NCBI RefSeq assembly: GCF_000524195.1
Contig: NW_020170392.1
Span: forward strand, 541,069 to 605,068
Origin: Echinococcus granulosus
Lineage: Eukaryota > Platyhelminthes > Cestoda > Cyclophyllidea > Taeniidae
Length of the DNA: 64,000 nt
Reading direction: 5' to 3'
Part shown: positions 62,898-64,000 of the stretch, one piece after another
Layout: the number at the start of each line of letters is the position of its first letter
Position numbering within the stretch: position 1 is the stretch's first letter
The notes under the pieces: generated by a model
Seen by the model: only the letters and a program-made list of their open reading frames with translations
The model's database searches: none
Told to the model about the DNA's origin: nothing
Position numbers and translations under genes: made by a program

Positions 62898-64000
62898 TGT
62901 AGTACTTGCTTAGATGACCACAAGGCCTCCTTGAGTCCTCATGGCTCCAACCCCATGGTAGCGTGCTTGTCATCTGTGCTATTTGTCTCCCTGTATTTAT
63001 GCACAACGGTAGTAAAGCTGTTCCCTCATTTCTTTGTCCTATCTTGATGGAAAGCTCGGGCGCTACAATGGTGGCAGTCGTAAATGAATCCATTGAGAAG
63101 AAATAAAAAGGTTTTGCTTTCGTCGACTGGACAGCATAATTAAAGGTTACGGAAAGAATGCATCTACTGTGGGTGGCTGAAATTCGAAGGCATAATGAAA
63201 GTGCTAGTTTGAGAATGTTAATTTTCAGCAACTGCACTAATTTTTGAGTTCTAAATAGTGATAAACGCTGAGCTTGAACAGAACGGGAACGGGTTTTCTA
63301 TTAGGTTGCGGTAACTCCTGTAAAATTGGATGAATTTTTCATTTGGACTGGAATAAAAAGAAGGTAGAATTAAAAATCGAGGGGCTACTTTTGGACGAAT
63401 TTTTCTACGAAAAGCTACTAATATGCCAAGGTCAAAAAGTCATTCATTCTACTTTAATTAACTTCTCTTCCAGATCCCTTCATCAATAGCGACACTGTTA
63501 ATGTGCCTCCTCTAATCCGTTCACCGAGGAAGAGCAGGCGAACAGAGACCAGTTAGATATGTAGCTGGGGAGCGCTGAATTGGGAACAAATTGGGAGGTA
63601 GGAATGGCAGCAAAACCTTGTACTGACGAAACTATCATAGTGTAGGAATTCCAGAGCGGGTAGAATTGCAATGGAACTCGGTGACGCTGCGGTCAGACAT
63701 CGTCTGAGCGATACGCAAATTCGGTGACTGGTACAATTGGTTCGTGGGTGTTTTTGTTTTGAAAGAACCGATCACGTTGAGATGGTCGATGAGATTGGTC
63801 GCCGCTCCAAGGCGGAGGGTGACTATGTAATGGTTTAATTGTTTGTTTAACTTTTAGTTCTGGTAACAGTCCACTTTAAACTCCGCCACTGTACCTCGAC
63901 CCGGTGGCCTGGCCTCCGGGCCGCGCCAGTAGCTGCCGAGCCCTTCTGGACGTTGGCAATACATATTCTGCCAGAGGATTATGTCTCCTTTCGCCTTCAG
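62898..64000 (+). mobile_element. TRIM-like LTR element, copy D (runs off the right edge)
   Basis: The 5' terminal repeat is 62898-63067, starting TGTAGTACTT and ending CTCGGGCGCTACA. ATGGTGGCAGTCG follows at the PBS position. Sequence from about 63480 matches the internal right half of copies A-C, and a 3' repeat begins at 63826 (TGTAATGG) after a purine tract (GGCGGAGGG). The repeat is cut by the window edge. The segment 63110-63475 does not obviously match the other copies and may be diverged or inserted. Confidence 0.65.

Noticed and set aside
1..64000. CRISPR arrays, rRNA, tRNA genes and bacterial operons
   Set aside because: No regularly spaced repeats and no rRNA core sequence; a quick look for tRNA A/B boxes found only poor matches.

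Overview
The window is eukaryotic and most likely from a flatworm, probably a cestode of the Taenia/Echinococcus type. Genes are intron-rich, and many introns are only about 29-45 nt long, alongside introns of 1-3 kb. Intergenic DNA is AT-leaning. A single-exon orphan 7TM receptor fits flatworm lineages. A short non-coding element with terminal direct repeats recurs through the window and resembles the TRIM retrotransposons described from taeniid cestodes. The organism is inferred, not proven. Two runs of exactly 100 N (8528-8627, 32868-32967) show a scaffolded draft assembly.

Layout. 0.5-1.2 kb: probable last three exons of a gene that enters from the left (+). 3.2-6.4 kb: mitochondrial monothiol glutaredoxin 5 (+). 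7.6-12.6 kb: two TRIM-like elements. 13.2-18.5 kb: three-Ig-domain adhesion protein of the lachesin/IgLON type (-), with candidate N-terminal exons at 20.6 and 22.6 kb. 27.1-30.6 kb: arrestin-domain protein (+) whose first five exons are separated by four introns of 29-37 nt. 33.2-33.7 kb: small acidic protein with a KEN box (+). 36.7-38.0 kb: intronless 7TM receptor (+). 41.9-43.8 kb: UDP-glucuronate decarboxylase UXS1 (+), N-terminal exon not found. 45-47.6 kb: cluster of TRIM-like elements. 48.6-49.9 kb: small four-exon gene of unknown function (+). 51.0-57.7 kb: five-finger C2H2 zinc-finger protein with long low-complexity flanks (+). 58.8-59.4 kb: ribosomal protein S18 (+). 59.9-62.6 kb: aldolase-family gene (-), convergent with RPS18. 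62.9 kb to the right edge: another TRIM-like element.

The genes form no operon or obvious pathway; this looks like an ordinary chromosomal segment. All exon structures were built by hand from splice-site consensus, reading phase and protein-family similarity.

The most interesting observations are these. The aldolase-like protein keeps the other class I catalytic residues I could align but has Glu in place of the Schiff-base Lys. The terminal-repeat element family has several copies with recognisable LTR ends, a PBS-like site and a purine tract. The arrestin gene packs four micro-introns into about 340 bp. The KEN-box protein may be a divergent securin.
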